Part shown: positions 18,408 through 27,063 of the stretch, piece after piece
How positions within the stretch are numbered: position 1 is the first letter of the stretch
Layout: each line of letters opens with the position of its first letter
Assembly: GCF_030408035.1 (NCBI RefSeq)
Contig: NZ_JASDCF010000028.1
Span: 1 to 41,698, forward strand
Reading direction: 5' to 3'
Source of the DNA: Psychrobacter sp. APC 3426
Lineage (GTDB): Bacteria > Pseudomonadota > Gammaproteobacteria > Pseudomonadales > Moraxellaceae
Length of the DNA: 41,698 nt
Notes under the pieces: model-generated
Told to the model about the DNA's origin: nothing
The model's database searches: none
What the model saw: the letters and a program-made list of their open reading frames with translations, nothing else
Translations under genes and position numbers: made by a program

Positions 18408-19475
18408 TTAAACCGGAGGCACACCTTCATAAGCTTTTCCTAGTAAACCTTTAAGTTCCTCATAATTATAATCACGCGGATTATAATAAGGACTATCACA
18501 AACAATTCGAGCGACTTTATCCGGACCCTCCTCCGGTAAGCCTATCTCTTTAAGTGCCATCCTAATACCCAGAGACCGATTAAGACGATAAATCGCTAAG
18601 CCTATCTCTTCACGACTCCTGACATCTAAAGCCTCTGCCAATTTATCCATCGCTCTAATATCAGCATTACGGTTATAGTGAACTGAATACGCAAGAGTAA
18701 TGGCATGCGCCTCAGCATGAGGCAAATTAAAAGTACCGCCCAAGACATGACAAATTTTGTGATGAATCGCCATACCCACCGAGCCCAAACAAACTCCTGC
18801 CAGCCAAGCGCCATAGGCTACCTGCTGACGCGCCGGTATATTTTTCAGATCTCTGATAATTATTGGTAAGCTAGATTTTATAGCTTTAATCGACTCAATT
18901 GCCATCATACTAACAATCGGATTCTTATCCTTTGCATAAAGCGACTCTATAGCATGTGCCATTGCATTCATACCTGAACAAGCTGAAATTTGTGCAGGCA
19001 ATGTTAGGTACAACTCTGGATCATAAATGACTATTTTGGGTAGCACATTAACATCCTTACCAATAGTTTTCCTATGGTTGTCAGTTATCCCGTAGATACT
19101 CGTCATCTCGCTACCAGCATAAGTAGTCGGTATAGCGACTATTGGCAAATGTGTTTTCAAAGCGATAGCCTTGGCAAGCCCGATAGTAGAGCCACCACCT
19201 AAAGCAAGGCAGCAATCAATGCTACTATCTCTAACAAACTTCACTGCTTTGTCTGCTACCTCTACTGGTACATGCATAACTGCATGAGGATAAACGCCTC
19301 TAGATATATTACCTAGCTTATCTGATAGCTCTTTTCCTATTTCTTCATGCCCAGATGTGGTAATTACTAGAACTCTTCGATAGCCTTGTTCAAGAAAAAT
19401 ATCTTTCACTTGAGAGGATCTACCTACACCAAAATAAACATCAATTGGTAACGCATTATAGTGAAAATCTTGCAT
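18408..19475 (-). CDS. maleylacetate reductase (iron-containing alcohol dehydrogenase superfamily)
   Basis: A 355-residue protein, the usual length for maleylacetate reductases. The N-terminal half has the nucleotide-binding GGGST (residues 93-97) in LALGGGSTIGLAKAIALKT, followed by PIVAIPTTYAGSEMTSIYGIT. The C-terminal half has SGMNAMAHAIESLYA and the His-rich MAIHHKICHVLGGTFNLPHAEAH that holds the active site. These segments match the TfdF/ClcE-type reductases that convert maleylacetate to 3-oxoadipate using NAD(P)H. The start follows a strong AAGGAGG. It lies 57 bases downstream of the catM-like gene on the same strand, so co-transcription is likely. No hydroxyquinol or chlorocatechol ring-cleavage gene is present here to supply maleylacetate. 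The product, 3-oxoadipate, would feed CatIJ. Confidence 0.85.
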   Translation of the reverse strand: MQDFHYNALPIDVYFGVGRSSQVKDIFLEQGYRRVLVITTSGHEEIGKELSDKLGNISRGVYPHAVMHVPVEVADKAVKFVRDSSIDCCLALGGGSTIGLAKAIALKTHLPIVAIPTTYAGSEMTSIYGITDNHRKTIGKDVNVLPKIVIYDPELYLTLPAQISACSGMNAMAHAIESLYAKDKNPIVSMMAIESIKAIKSSLPIIIRDLKNIPARQQVAYGAWLAGVCLGSVGMAIHHKICHVLGGTFNLPHAEAHAITLAYSVHYNRNADIRAMDKLAEALDVRSREEIGLAIYRLNRSLGIRMALKEIGLPEEGPDKVARIVCDSPYYNPRDYNYEELKGLLGKAYEGVPPV

Positions 19476-19532
19476 TTTTCCTCCTTAAAACTTAGCTTTG
19501 CTAAAATTATAAGTTAGCAAAAATAAGTCTAC

Positions 19533-20450
19533 TTAAATTTCCTCACGCCGATAAACAAACCTCTCTTCATCATATAACTCGTAGGTGACATCCAGTAGCG
19601 TTTTTAGCAAATCCGACTTATCAAAATGACGGACATTCATAATAACTGGTGACGTTAATAATCCGTCTTCGAATGGAATATAACCAATTTCTGTACCGCG
19701 TAGGTTCTCGAGCGCTCGAGGCACAATAGTGATCCCCTCTCCTGCAGCTACTAAACCTAAAGCCACATGCAATTCGCTAACTTCTGAAAATGAGCTCGGC
19801 TCAATATTGCGTTCCTCGAACAACCCCAAAACAAAGTCAATAAAACTAGGTCGCGGCGCCTTTGGATATAATAATAGATTCTCATTAGCTAGATCAGCAA
19901 TAGTTATAGTGCTTTGTCGTCGTTGGATGATGGGATGATCAATAGGAACGGCTACCATTAAGCTCTCCTCTCTCAATAAAATACGTCTGACCGAAGCGTC
20001 CTCAAAAAACAATCTTCCAAACCCTACATCTATCTTGCCGTTTGTCAGTGCTTGCGTCTGCTGCCACGAATTTAATTCATGAAGTTTTATTTCTATATTA
20101 GGATATACCTTGCGAAAGCGTGAGATCACTCTTGGTAACGTTCCGTATAAAATCGACGCTACAAAACCTATAGACAAAGAGCCATCAAACTTCCCCTTAC
20201 GCATAGTCATCGCTCGAAGATTATCGGACTTTTTTAGAATCTGTATGGCATTCTCGTAGAAGAAAACCCCTGCTTCAGTTAACTTAAGAGGCCGTTGATC
20301 ACGATCAATCAAAAGCACTCCCATCTCTTCTTCTAACTGTTTTATCTGACGACTAAGTGGTGGCTGGGATATAAAAAGCCGCTCAGCCGCTTTACTAAAG
20401 CTTTTTTCTTCTGCCATTGCGACAAAATAACGTAAATGTCTAAGCTCCAT
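19533..20450 (-). CDS. catM: LysR-type regulator of the cat operon (CatM/CatR-like)
   Basis: A 305-residue LysR protein. The N-terminal winged helix-turn-helix (MELRHLRYFVAMAEE...SKAAERLFISQPPLSRQIKQLEEE) is close to CatM and BenM of Acinetobacter as I remember them. The effector domain carries the family's GRL and LGLVAAGEGITIVP segments. It is divergent from catB across 197 bases containing an ATAC-N7-GTAT site, the standard CatM arrangement. CatM-type regulators activate cat genes in response to cis,cis-muconate. A good ribosome site (AAGGA) precedes the ATG. The maleylacetate reductase gene follows on the same strand. Confidence 0.85.
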   Translation of the reverse strand: MELRHLRYFVAMAEEKSFSKAAERLFISQPPLSRQIKQLEEEMGVLLIDRDQRPLKLTEAGVFFYENAIQILKKSDNLRAMTMRKGKFDGSLSIGFVASILYGTLPRVISRFRKVYPNIEIKLHELNSWQQTQALTNGKIDVGFGRLFFEDASVRRILLREESLMVAVPIDHPIIQRRQSTITIADLANENLLLYPKAPRPSFIDFVLGLFEERNIEPSSFSEVSELHVALGLVAAGEGITIVPRALENLRGTEIGYIPFEDGLLTSPVIMNVRHFDKSDLLKTLLDVTYELYDEERFVYRREEI

Positions 20451-20534
20451 ATCGTTATCCTTATTATCATTGTTTAATTATCATTAGGCTGTCAATCAAC
20501 TTTGTCCGTCTATTAAACCCTTGTATTACTATCA

Positions 20535-20604
20535 TACTATACCTAAAAGGTATAAAAAAGCATCATATAAGGTCTTAGACACGGCAGTTTATAAGCCTTA
20601 TAGT
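20535..20604 (+). promoter_or_regulatory. CatM-type operator and catB promoter
   Basis: ACTATACCTAAAAGGTATA contains ATAC-N7-GTAT centred at 20546. It is followed by GGTCTTAGACA, with a -35 TTAGAC at 20575-20580, an 18-base spacer and a -10 TATAGT at 20599-20604. The dyad lies near -65. The site also faces the divergent catM promoter and could mediate autorepression. Confidence 0.8.
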
Positions 20605-20647
20605 TAATAACAAGCATAACAACTAATTAATCAAGGGTTAGCGCAAT

Positions 20648-21814
20648 ATGATTCGTTCAATTACGACATTGCTGGTTCCGATACCTACCATTCGAACTCA
20701 TAAACTTGCTTGTACGGTAATGAATGAGCAGACCTTAGTCTTAGTTCATATTCAGACAGAAGATGGGCTTGAAGGTTGGGGCGAAGCGACAACCATCGGT
20801 GGGCTCAACTATGCAGAAGAGAGCCCACATAGTATCAAGACCAATATAGACACTTACTTCACGCCTTTGTTATTAAAAGAAGCCCCCACTTCCACTGCCA
20901 AAGCTATGCAGTTACTAAATCAGCATATCATTGGTAATCGCTTTGCAAAATGCGCAATTGAAACCGCACTACTCGATATCGAGGGCAAACGTCTTGGCAT
21001 ACCGGTCAGTGAGTTATTAGGTGGCCGTGTACGTAATGAGCTTGAAGTGGCATGGACACTTGCCAGCGGTAATACTGATCAAGATATTAGCGAAGCAAAA
21101 CAGATGATCGAACAAAAAAAGCATCGGATTTTCAAATTGAAAATTGGCAGTAATCCTATTAATGAAGACATTTCTCATGTACTGGCTATCAAGCAAGCTA
21201 TACCAGAGTATCGTGTCACCGTCGATGTCAATCAAGCATGGACTGAGCTTGAAGCCATGAGCGCAATCAAGCGTTTGCAAGCTGGCGGGGTAGATTTAAT
21301 AGAACAACCTATCTCTATGCGTAATCAGGCGGGACTGAAACGTTTAAAAGAGCATTTTGAGGTAGCCATCATGGCCGATGAGATTGTCCAAGATCTACAA
21401 AATGCTTTTCGTTTAGCAGTTGATCATTGCGCCGATGTCTTTGCAGTCAAAATCAACCAAGCTGGCGGACTAAAGGCAGCCTGCCTCATTGGACAAATGG
21501 CACAGCTTGCAGGAATAGAATTATACGGTGGTACGATGTTAGAGGGCCCCATTGGCACGGCCGCATCGGCTCATGTGTTCTCAACTTACCCTAGTTTAAA
21601 TTTTGATACTGAACTTTTTGGACCTCTATTACTCACCGAAGATATTCTAGCTCGTCCGCTAGATTACAGTAACTTTGGACTGTCTGTGCCAACGGGCCCT
21701 GGACTAGGGATCGAGGTGGATCGCGATAAAATCTATCATTATGCAGGACTCAGCCTATCAGCGGTATCAAATACAAACTCTCAACCCTACCTTGCTGCTG
21801 AAAATAGCTTATAA
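20648..21814 (+). CDS. catB: muconate cycloisomerase
   Basis: A 388-residue enolase-superfamily enzyme that cyclises cis,cis-muconate to (+)-muconolactone. The catalytic Lys-x-Lys is at K163/K165 (IFKLKIG). Metal ligands are D193 (VDVNQAW), E219 (DLIEQP) and D244 (MADEI), and the second catalytic Lys is K268 (FAVKIN). Spacing from D193 onward is the same as I recall for the Pseudomonas putida enzyme. It is the first gene of the cat operon, directly behind the CatM-type operator, with AAGGG before the ATG. The C-terminal tail of about 15 residues is slightly longer than usual. Confidence 0.95.
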   Translation: MIRSITTLLVPIPTIRTHKLACTVMNEQTLVLVHIQTEDGLEGWGEATTIGGLNYAEESPHSIKTNIDTYFTPLLLKEAPTSTAKAMQLLNQHIIGNRFAKCAIETALLDIEGKRLGIPVSELLGGRVRNELEVAWTLASGNTDQDISEAKQMIEQKKHRIFKLKIGSNPINEDISHVLAIKQAIPEYRVTVDVNQAWTELEAMSAIKRLQAGGVDLIEQPISMRNQAGLKRLKEHFEVAIMADEIVQDLQNAFRLAVDHCADVFAVKINQAGGLKAACLIGQMAQLAGIELYGGTMLEGPIGTAASAHVFSTYPSLNFDTELFGPLLLTEDILARPLDYSNFGLSVPTGPGLGIEVDRDKIYHYAGLSLSAVSNTNSQPYLAAENSL

Positions 21815-21857
21815 AGAATTAAATAATTAACGGGCTCAAAACCATAAGGAAAGAATA

Positions 21858-22148
21858 ATGCTATATCACGTACGAATGGATGTCTTAATACCAAACGATA
21901 TGGATGCTGACAAAGTTGCCGAACTAAAAGCCACTGAAAAAGCGCTATCACAAAAATTGCAAGAGCAAGGCAAATGGCGTCATATTTGGCGATTGGCTGG
22001 CGAGTACTCAAACTTTAGTATCTTTGATGTTGAGAGCAATGAAGAGCTGCACGATATCATGATGTCATTGCCTCTTTATCCTTACATGAAAGTAGAAGTT
22101 ACGCCACTACTTCGTCATCCATCATCTGTTCGTGAAAATGACAGCTAA
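21858..22148 (+). CDS. catC: muconolactone delta-isomerase
   Basis: A 96-residue protein, the typical size of this small oligomeric enzyme, which converts muconolactone to 3-oxoadipate enol-lactone. It begins MLYHVRMDVLIP and contains GKWRHIWRLAGEYSNFSIFDVESNEELHD, both characteristic. AAGGA lies before the ATG. The gene is 43 bases after catB. Its last 14 bases are included in a 97-base tandem duplication that separates it from catA. Confidence 0.95.
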   Translation: MLYHVRMDVLIPNDMDADKVAELKATEKALSQKLQEQGKWRHIWRLAGEYSNFSIFDVESNEELHDIMMSLPLYPYMKVEVTPLLRHPSSVRENDS

Positions 22149-22329
22149 AACGATTGAACGACCACGAGGATATCCTCATAAATCAGGTTAAACCCAAGGA
22201 GAAAGGACAAGGAACACAAGCAGATTGAAAAAAAATGACAGCTAAAACGATTGAACGACCACGAGGATATCCTCACAAATCAGGTTAAACCCAAGGAGAA
22301 AGGACATGGAACACAAGCAGATTGAAAAA
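22135..22329 (+). repeat. 97-base tandem duplication spanning the catA ribosome binding site and start
   Basis: Copy 1 begins at 22135 and copy 2 at 22232, with a period of 97 bases. Each holds the end of catC, a spacer, the AAGGAGAAAGGACA ribosome-site region and the first codons of catA. Only two substitutions separate the copies: T22179 against C22276, and A22210 against T22307. The second turns the ATG of catA (22306) into AAG in copy 1, so the upstream copy cannot start translation there. Confidence 0.95.
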
Positions 22330-23238
22330 TTGGCTGAACAGTTCATTAAAGGCAAGATCGACTTCCCTGAGCAAGTTAATCCACGTGTGCAAGAAATCAC
22401 CCTGCGCATTGTGACCGATTTGATGAAAACGATTAATGATCTAAATATCACTGCTGATGAATACTGGACTGGTGTGTCTTACATTGGCGATTTAGGCAAA
22501 GAAGCCGGCCTCTTATCACCAGGTTTAGGTTTTGATCATTTCATGGATTTAATGATTGAAGAACATATGAAAGCGGCTGGATTAGAAGGTGGCACAATAC
22601 GTACCATTGAAGGGCCACTATATGTATCAGGTGCTCCTGAAGAAAAAGGCTTTGCGCGGCTTGATGATGGTACTGAAGATGAAGAAGGCACAGTGCTATT
22701 TATGCAAGGATATGTTTATGACGAAGATGGCAATCCTATCCCTAATGCTAAAGTAGAGGCATGGCATGCCAACACTTTAGGTAACTACTCTTACTTCGAT
22801 GAATCGCAACCTGACTTTAATCTACGTCGTACTATCATTACTGATGGTGACGGCAAGTATGCTTTTCGTAGTATTGTGCCACTGGGTTACTCAGTACCAC
22901 CAGGTGGTATGACGGATCAAGTATTAAGTGCTTTAGGACGTCATGGTAATCGCCCTGCTCACATTCACTTCTTCGTTAGTGCTGAAGGTATGCGCAAAAT
23001 AACCACGCAGATCAATATTGATGGTGATGAATACCTTTGGGATGACTTTGCTTTTGCCAGTCGTGAAGGCTTAGTACCGGAAGTCACCATGGTTGACAAC
23101 GCTGATAAGCTCAAAGAAAAAGGTCTTGATAAGCCTTATGCTTCAATCGATTTCGACTTCCATCTGTTAAAAAATAGTAAAGCTGATGTACATGGTAGTG
23201 AGGTAGCACGTCGCCGTGCCGTGCACAAGGCTAGATAG
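22306..23238 (+). CDS. catA: catechol 1,2-dioxygenase
   Basis: A 310-residue intradiol dioxygenase that cleaves catechol to cis,cis-muconate with non-haem Fe(III). An N-terminal helical dimerisation domain (about 1-100) precedes the beta-sandwich catalytic domain. The iron ligands are visible: Y161 (GNYSYFD), Y195 (PLGYSVP), and H219 and H221 (RPAHIHFF). The start at 22306 follows AAGGAGAAAGGACA. It sits third in the operon (catB-catC-catA), within reach of the CatM-controlled promoter. The leader is duplicated. Confidence 0.95.
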   Translation: MEHKQIEKLAEQFIKGKIDFPEQVNPRVQEITLRIVTDLMKTINDLNITADEYWTGVSYIGDLGKEAGLLSPGLGFDHFMDLMIEEHMKAAGLEGGTIRTIEGPLYVSGAPEEKGFARLDDGTEDEEGTVLFMQGYVYDEDGNPIPNAKVEAWHANTLGNYSYFDESQPDFNLRRTIITDGDGKYAFRSIVPLGYSVPPGGMTDQVLSALGRHGNRPAHIHFFVSAEGMRKITTQINIDGDEYLWDDFAFASREGLVPEVTMVDNADKLKEKGLDKPYASIDFDFHLLKNSKADVHGSEVARRRAVHKAR

Positions 23239-23308
23239 TATATTTTTTTAAATACTTAGCTTCTTCAGGTATTTACATAAAAGTCATGACTAATAATCTC
23301 AATATCTA

Positions 23309-23338
23309 CTTGATACCACGCCCTGCTGTGGTATCAAG
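23309..23338. terminator. strong hairpin downstream of catA
   Basis: CTTGATACCAC (23309-23319) pairs perfectly with GTGGTATCAAG (23328-23338) around an 8-base loop. There is no T run after it, so it may act as an mRNA-stabilising or attenuating hairpin within the operon rather than a full terminator. The gap between catA and the next gene is 246 bases. Confidence 0.5.
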
Positions 23339-23484
23339 CTTAACTTTCGGTAAGCACTCATTATTTTCAACCTAATATCTAATCTTTTTTAACTCACTAA
23401 TCCATTCATGAACTGGTTGACTAATATAAACACTAATCTTAAGTTTTGAACAATCATAAAATAAAATATGAACAAGGATGTTCT

Positions 23485-24312
23485 ATGAAAAATACGATGA
23501 AGAAAATCACCCTACTTACTATCGCTGCTAGCTTGTCATTTACCATCCATGCTTCTGACTCCCACTACGTCCCAGGCATTGAAGGAATAAAAGCAAGTGT
23601 AGTACCACCACCTGGAGTGTATTACAAAGGCTATCTCGTAAATTATAGCGCTGATGAAAATGAGGCGTTACCAAATGACAGCGAGGTTAATGTTACCGCA
23701 CTTGCCAATCGAGCGATATGGGTCACACCGCAAAAGGTACTAGGTGGCGATTTGACATTAGAGGCCATTGTACCGCTTATAAAAACAGATCTAAGAGTCG
23801 GTGGTCAAGATGTCGATGAACGTACAGGCTTAGGTGATTTATATGTGGGCGGTGTATTAGGCTGGCATGGCGATAGATGGGATGCAGTCAGTGGTATCGG
23901 TTATTGGGCAGAAACTGGCGACTATGATAGCAATCGATTTGCAAGCCCTGGCAAAGGTTATGATTCCGTCATGCTTACCCTTGGTGGTAACGTTAAGCTC
24001 AACCAACAAGGTGACTTAAATCTCAGTGCCTTAAGTCGTTATGAGATGCCTAATGGTGACGACCTAGATGATGAGCTAATCATTGAATGGGGTTTGAGCA
24101 AAAGTTACGGCTTGCTAGATGTTGGCCTGGTTGGTTACAACACTTTTGAGACCGGTGACGGCGACGAAGAAAGAAACGCCTTAGGACTATCTATTGGCTA
24201 TTTTTCACCGCCTAACCTACTAGGTGGGGATGTCGCCGTGTATAAAGAGTATTCAAATAAAAATACTTTTGAGGGAGAGGTGATCAGAGCGTCGCTAACC
24301 AAAGTATTCTAA
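23485..24312 (+). CDS. outer membrane protein of the phenol-degradation meta-pathway family (SphA/MetA-like)
   Basis: A 275-residue protein with an N-terminal signal peptide (MKNTMKKITLLTIAASLSFTIHA, cleavage after HASDS is plausible). The body alternates short beta strands and ends in F, as expected for an outer membrane barrel. GLGDLYVGGVLGWHG and EGIKASVVPPPGVYYKGY resemble the family annotated as putative MetA-pathway of phenol degradation protein. I chose the ATG at 23485 because AAGGA lies 8 bases upstream; an earlier in-frame ATG at 23446 lacks a site and would bury the signal peptide. A likely role is passage of aromatic compounds across the outer membrane; this is inferred from the family and from its place inside the cat operon. 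Confidence 0.75.
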   Translation: MKNTMKKITLLTIAASLSFTIHASDSHYVPGIEGIKASVVPPPGVYYKGYLVNYSADENEALPNDSEVNVTALANRAIWVTPQKVLGGDLTLEAIVPLIKTDLRVGGQDVDERTGLGDLYVGGVLGWHGDRWDAVSGIGYWAETGDYDSNRFASPGKGYDSVMLTLGGNVKLNQQGDLNLSALSRYEMPNGDDLDDELIIEWGLSKSYGLLDVGLVGYNTFETGDGDEERNALGLSIGYFSPPNLLGGDVAVYKEYSNKNTFEGEVIRASLTKVF

Positions 24313-24345
24313 AGATTTCCACAAGATCTAAAATGGGGTCAAACT

Positions 24346-25038
24346 ATGATTAACAAAGCGGAGAAAAGCATCACGAATGTGCTCAGTCAAATCAAAGACG
24401 GCGCCACGATTATGATTGGTGGTTTTGGTACGGCAGGACAACCTGCCGAACTGATTGATGCGCTCATTGATTTGGGTATCAAAGACCTAGTGATTATTAA
24501 CAATAATGCAGGCAATGGTGATCATGGTCTTGCCAAACTATTAAAAACAGGGGCAGTGCGTAAGATCATTTGCTCGTTCCCACGTCAGTCAGACTCTTGG
24601 GTATTTGACGAGCTATATCATGCGGGAAAAATCGAGCTTGAGCTGGTGCCACAAGGCAATCTGGCCTGCCGTATTCAAGCTGCTGGCATGGGACTTGGTG
24701 CGGTATATACGCCAACGGGTTTTGGTACTTTGCTTGCTGAAGGTAAAGAGACGCGCCATATCGATGGCAAAGACTATGTGCTTGAATATCCAATCAAAGC
24801 AGATTTTGCCTTAATCAAAGCGGATCAGGGCGATCGCTGGGGCAATTTAGTCTATCGAAAATCAGCACGTAACTTTGGTCCCATCATGGCCATGGCAGCT
24901 GACGTGACGATCGCTCAAGTCTCTAGAAGCGTCGATCTGGGTGAGCTTGATCCTGAACACATCATCACGCCAGGTATCTTTGTGCAGCATGTGGTGCAAA
25001 TCGAGCCTACTCATTCTACTACCGCAGCCAGCGCTTAA
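24346..25038 (+). CDS. catI: 3-oxoadipate CoA-transferase, subunit A
   Basis: A 230-residue alpha subunit of the two-component CoA-transferase (CatI/PcaI) that moves CoA from succinyl-CoA to 3-oxoadipate. The N-terminal MIGGFGTAGQPAELIDALI and the later AAGMGLGAVYTPTGFGT are conserved in this subunit. It is 33 bases after the outer membrane protein gene and 26 bases before its partner subunit, so the two should be made together. Codon use here is more G+C-rich than at the window's left end. Confidence 0.9.
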   Translation: MINKAEKSITNVLSQIKDGATIMIGGFGTAGQPAELIDALIDLGIKDLVIINNNAGNGDHGLAKLLKTGAVRKIICSFPRQSDSWVFDELYHAGKIELELVPQGNLACRIQAAGMGLGAVYTPTGFGTLLAEGKETRHIDGKDYVLEYPIKADFALIKADQGDRWGNLVYRKSARNFGPIMAMAADVTIAQVSRSVDLGELDPEHIITPGIFVQHVVQIEPTHSTTAASA

Positions 25039-25064
25039 TACGGTCAATCATAAGGAGCGTCATC

Positions 25065-25715
25065 ATGAGCCATACATTACTCACACGGGATCAAATCGCT
25101 GAGCGTGCTGCCCGAGATATTCCAGATGGTGCCTATGTCAATTTGGGCATTGGTCTACCCACCAAAATCGCTAAGTACTTGCCTGATGACAAAGACGTAT
25201 TTTTACATTCAGAAAACGGCTTGTTGGCTTTTGGCCCGCCCCCTGCCAAAGGCGAAGAAGATCCAGAGCTGATCAATGCTGGCAAGGAATACGTCACCAT
25301 GTTAGATGGCGGTAGCTTCTTTCACCATGGTGACTCGTTTGCCATGATGCGCGGCGGTCATATTGATATTTGCGTATTGGGTGCGTTTCAAGTGGCGGCC
25401 AATGGTGATTTGGCCAACTGGAGCACTGGTGAAGAAGGTGCAATACCTGCAGTTGGCGGTGCTATGGACTTAGCCATCGGTGCCAAAAAAGTCTTTGTGA
25501 TGACCAATCATACGACCAAGACTGGTGAGCCCAAGATCGTCAGCGAGCTTACCTATCCTGTGACTGGCAAAAACTGCGTCGATCGAATTTTCACCGACCT
25601 GTGTGTTATAGACGTTTCGATTAAAGGGCTGGTAGTGACTGAAATGGTCGAAAACCTAAGCTTTAATGACTTACAAGCGGTAACGGGTGCCACACTCATT
25701 AACGAGACTAAATAA
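25065..25715 (+). CDS. catJ: 3-oxoadipate CoA-transferase, subunit B
   Basis: A 216-residue beta subunit. The catalytic glutamate that forms the CoA thioester is E50 in FLHSENGLLAFGP, preceded by the glycine-rich YVNLGIGLPTKIA. It forms the heteromer with CatI and generates 3-oxoadipyl-CoA. AAGGAGCGTCATC precedes the ATG. Confidence 0.93.
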   Translation: MSHTLLTRDQIAERAARDIPDGAYVNLGIGLPTKIAKYLPDDKDVFLHSENGLLAFGPPPAKGEEDPELINAGKEYVTMLDGGSFFHHGDSFAMMRGGHIDICVLGAFQVAANGDLANWSTGEEGAIPAVGGAMDLAIGAKKVFVMTNHTTKTGEPKIVSELTYPVTGKNCVDRIFTDLCVIDVSIKGLVVTEMVENLSFNDLQAVTGATLINETK

Positions 25716-25749
25716 AAACGCCTCATAATTAAAACTTAGGATAATCACT

Positions 25750-26982
25750 ATGATCGATTCAACCACTGATTTAAACAACGCTTATATTATTGACGCCATT
25801 CGCACGCCTTTTGGACGTTACGGTGGTAGTCTAGCCCCTGTACGTACCGACGATTTGGGCGCTATTCCTATTAAAGCCTTGATGGAACGCAATACCAATG
25901 TCGATTGGGTGCAAGTAGATGATGTTATTTACGGTTGCGCCAATCAAAGCGGTGAGGACAACCGTAACGTCGGGCGCATGTCATCATTGCTCGCAGGTCT
26001 TCCTTATCAAGTGCCTGCTACTACGGTCAACCGCTTATGCGGCTCATCAATGGATGCGTTAGCCATCGCCGCACGGGCAATTAAAGCCGGAGAAGCCAGT
26101 CTCATTATCGCAGGCGGCGTTGAGAGCATGAGCCGTGCGCCATTTGTAATGGGTAAGTCAAATCAGGCATTTGGTCGTAACCAAAAATTAAAAGATACTA
26201 CCATGGGTTGGCGCTTTATCAACCCAAAGCTCGACGAGTTATATGGCACGGAGACCATGCCGCAAACGGCGGAAAATGTCGCTGAGCAGTTCAACATCAA
26301 TCGTGCTGACCAAGATGCCTTTGCACTACGCAGCCAACAACGTACCCATGCCGCACAAGCATCAGGGTTTTTCAAAGACGAGATTACCCCAGTCATTATC
26401 CCGCAGCGCAAAGGTGAGCCCATCATTGTCGATAAGGATGAGCATCCTCGTGCAGACACCACGCTTGAGAAATTAACCAAACTTCGTGCCGTCGTTAAAG
26501 AAAATGGCACAGTCACTGCTGGTAATGCCTCAGGCATTAATGATGGCGCAGCAGCCTTCTTAGTAGCGTCAGAGCAAGCCATTAAAGAATTTAATCTCAA
26601 GCCGCGTGCGCGTATTGTGGCTTCCACCACGGTAGGTGTCGAACCACGTATTATGGGCTTTGCTCCAGCGCCTGCGATCAAAAAACTACTGGCGCAAACT
26701 GGACTGTCACTTGATGAGATGGATGTCATTGAATTAAACGAAGCCTTTGCAGCGCAATCCCTAGCCTGCACGCGTGACTTGGGATTAGCTGACGATAGCG
26801 AGCGTGTCAATCCGAATGGTGGTGCGATTGCGCTTGGTCACCCACTTGGCGCATCAGGCGCACGTTTGATTTTGACAGCACTCAATCAACTTGAGAAAAC
26901 GGATAAGCGTTATGCCATCTGCTCGATGTGTATTGGTGTTGGACAAGGTATCGCGATGATTATTGAACGAATTGAACACTGA
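25750..26982 (+). CDS. catF: 3-oxoadipyl-CoA thiolase
   Basis: A 410-residue thiolase that cleaves 3-oxoadipyl-CoA to succinyl-CoA and acetyl-CoA, the last step of the ortho pathway. The acylated cysteine is C97 (VNRLCGSSMDAL). The other active-site segments are GGAIALGHPLGASGAR and CSMCIGVGQG near the C-terminus. The length and IDAIRTPFGRYGG opening are typical of PcaF/CatF. It follows catJ by 34 bases and has an AGGA ribosome site. Confidence 0.95.
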   Translation: MIDSTTDLNNAYIIDAIRTPFGRYGGSLAPVRTDDLGAIPIKALMERNTNVDWVQVDDVIYGCANQSGEDNRNVGRMSSLLAGLPYQVPATTVNRLCGSSMDALAIAARAIKAGEASLIIAGGVESMSRAPFVMGKSNQAFGRNQKLKDTTMGWRFINPKLDELYGTETMPQTAENVAEQFNINRADQDAFALRSQQRTHAAQASGFFKDEITPVIIPQRKGEPIIVDKDEHPRADTTLEKLTKLRAVVKENGTVTAGNASGINDGAAAFLVASEQAIKEFNLKPRARIVASTTVGVEPRIMGFAPAPAIKKLLAQTGLSLDEMDVIELNEAFAAQSLACTRDLGLADDSERVNPNGGAIALGHPLGASGARLILTALNQLEKTDKRYAICSMCIGVGQGIAMIIERIEH

Positions 26983-27063
26983 ATGCATTAATGGCCAACC
27001 ACCATAAACCTATACGCCACTACCATCATAATCACCCCAAAATGACAAATAAGGATGATCGTT

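Noticed and set aside
22135..22329. Two-copy repeat considered as a CRISPR or regulatory repeat array
   Set aside because: The copies are directly adjacent, contain coding sequence of catC and catA, and are explained by one tandem duplication.
26163..26810. 215-residue open frame antisense to the thiolase gene
   Set aside because: Serine- and alanine-rich shadow of catF, whose active-site motifs are all intact.
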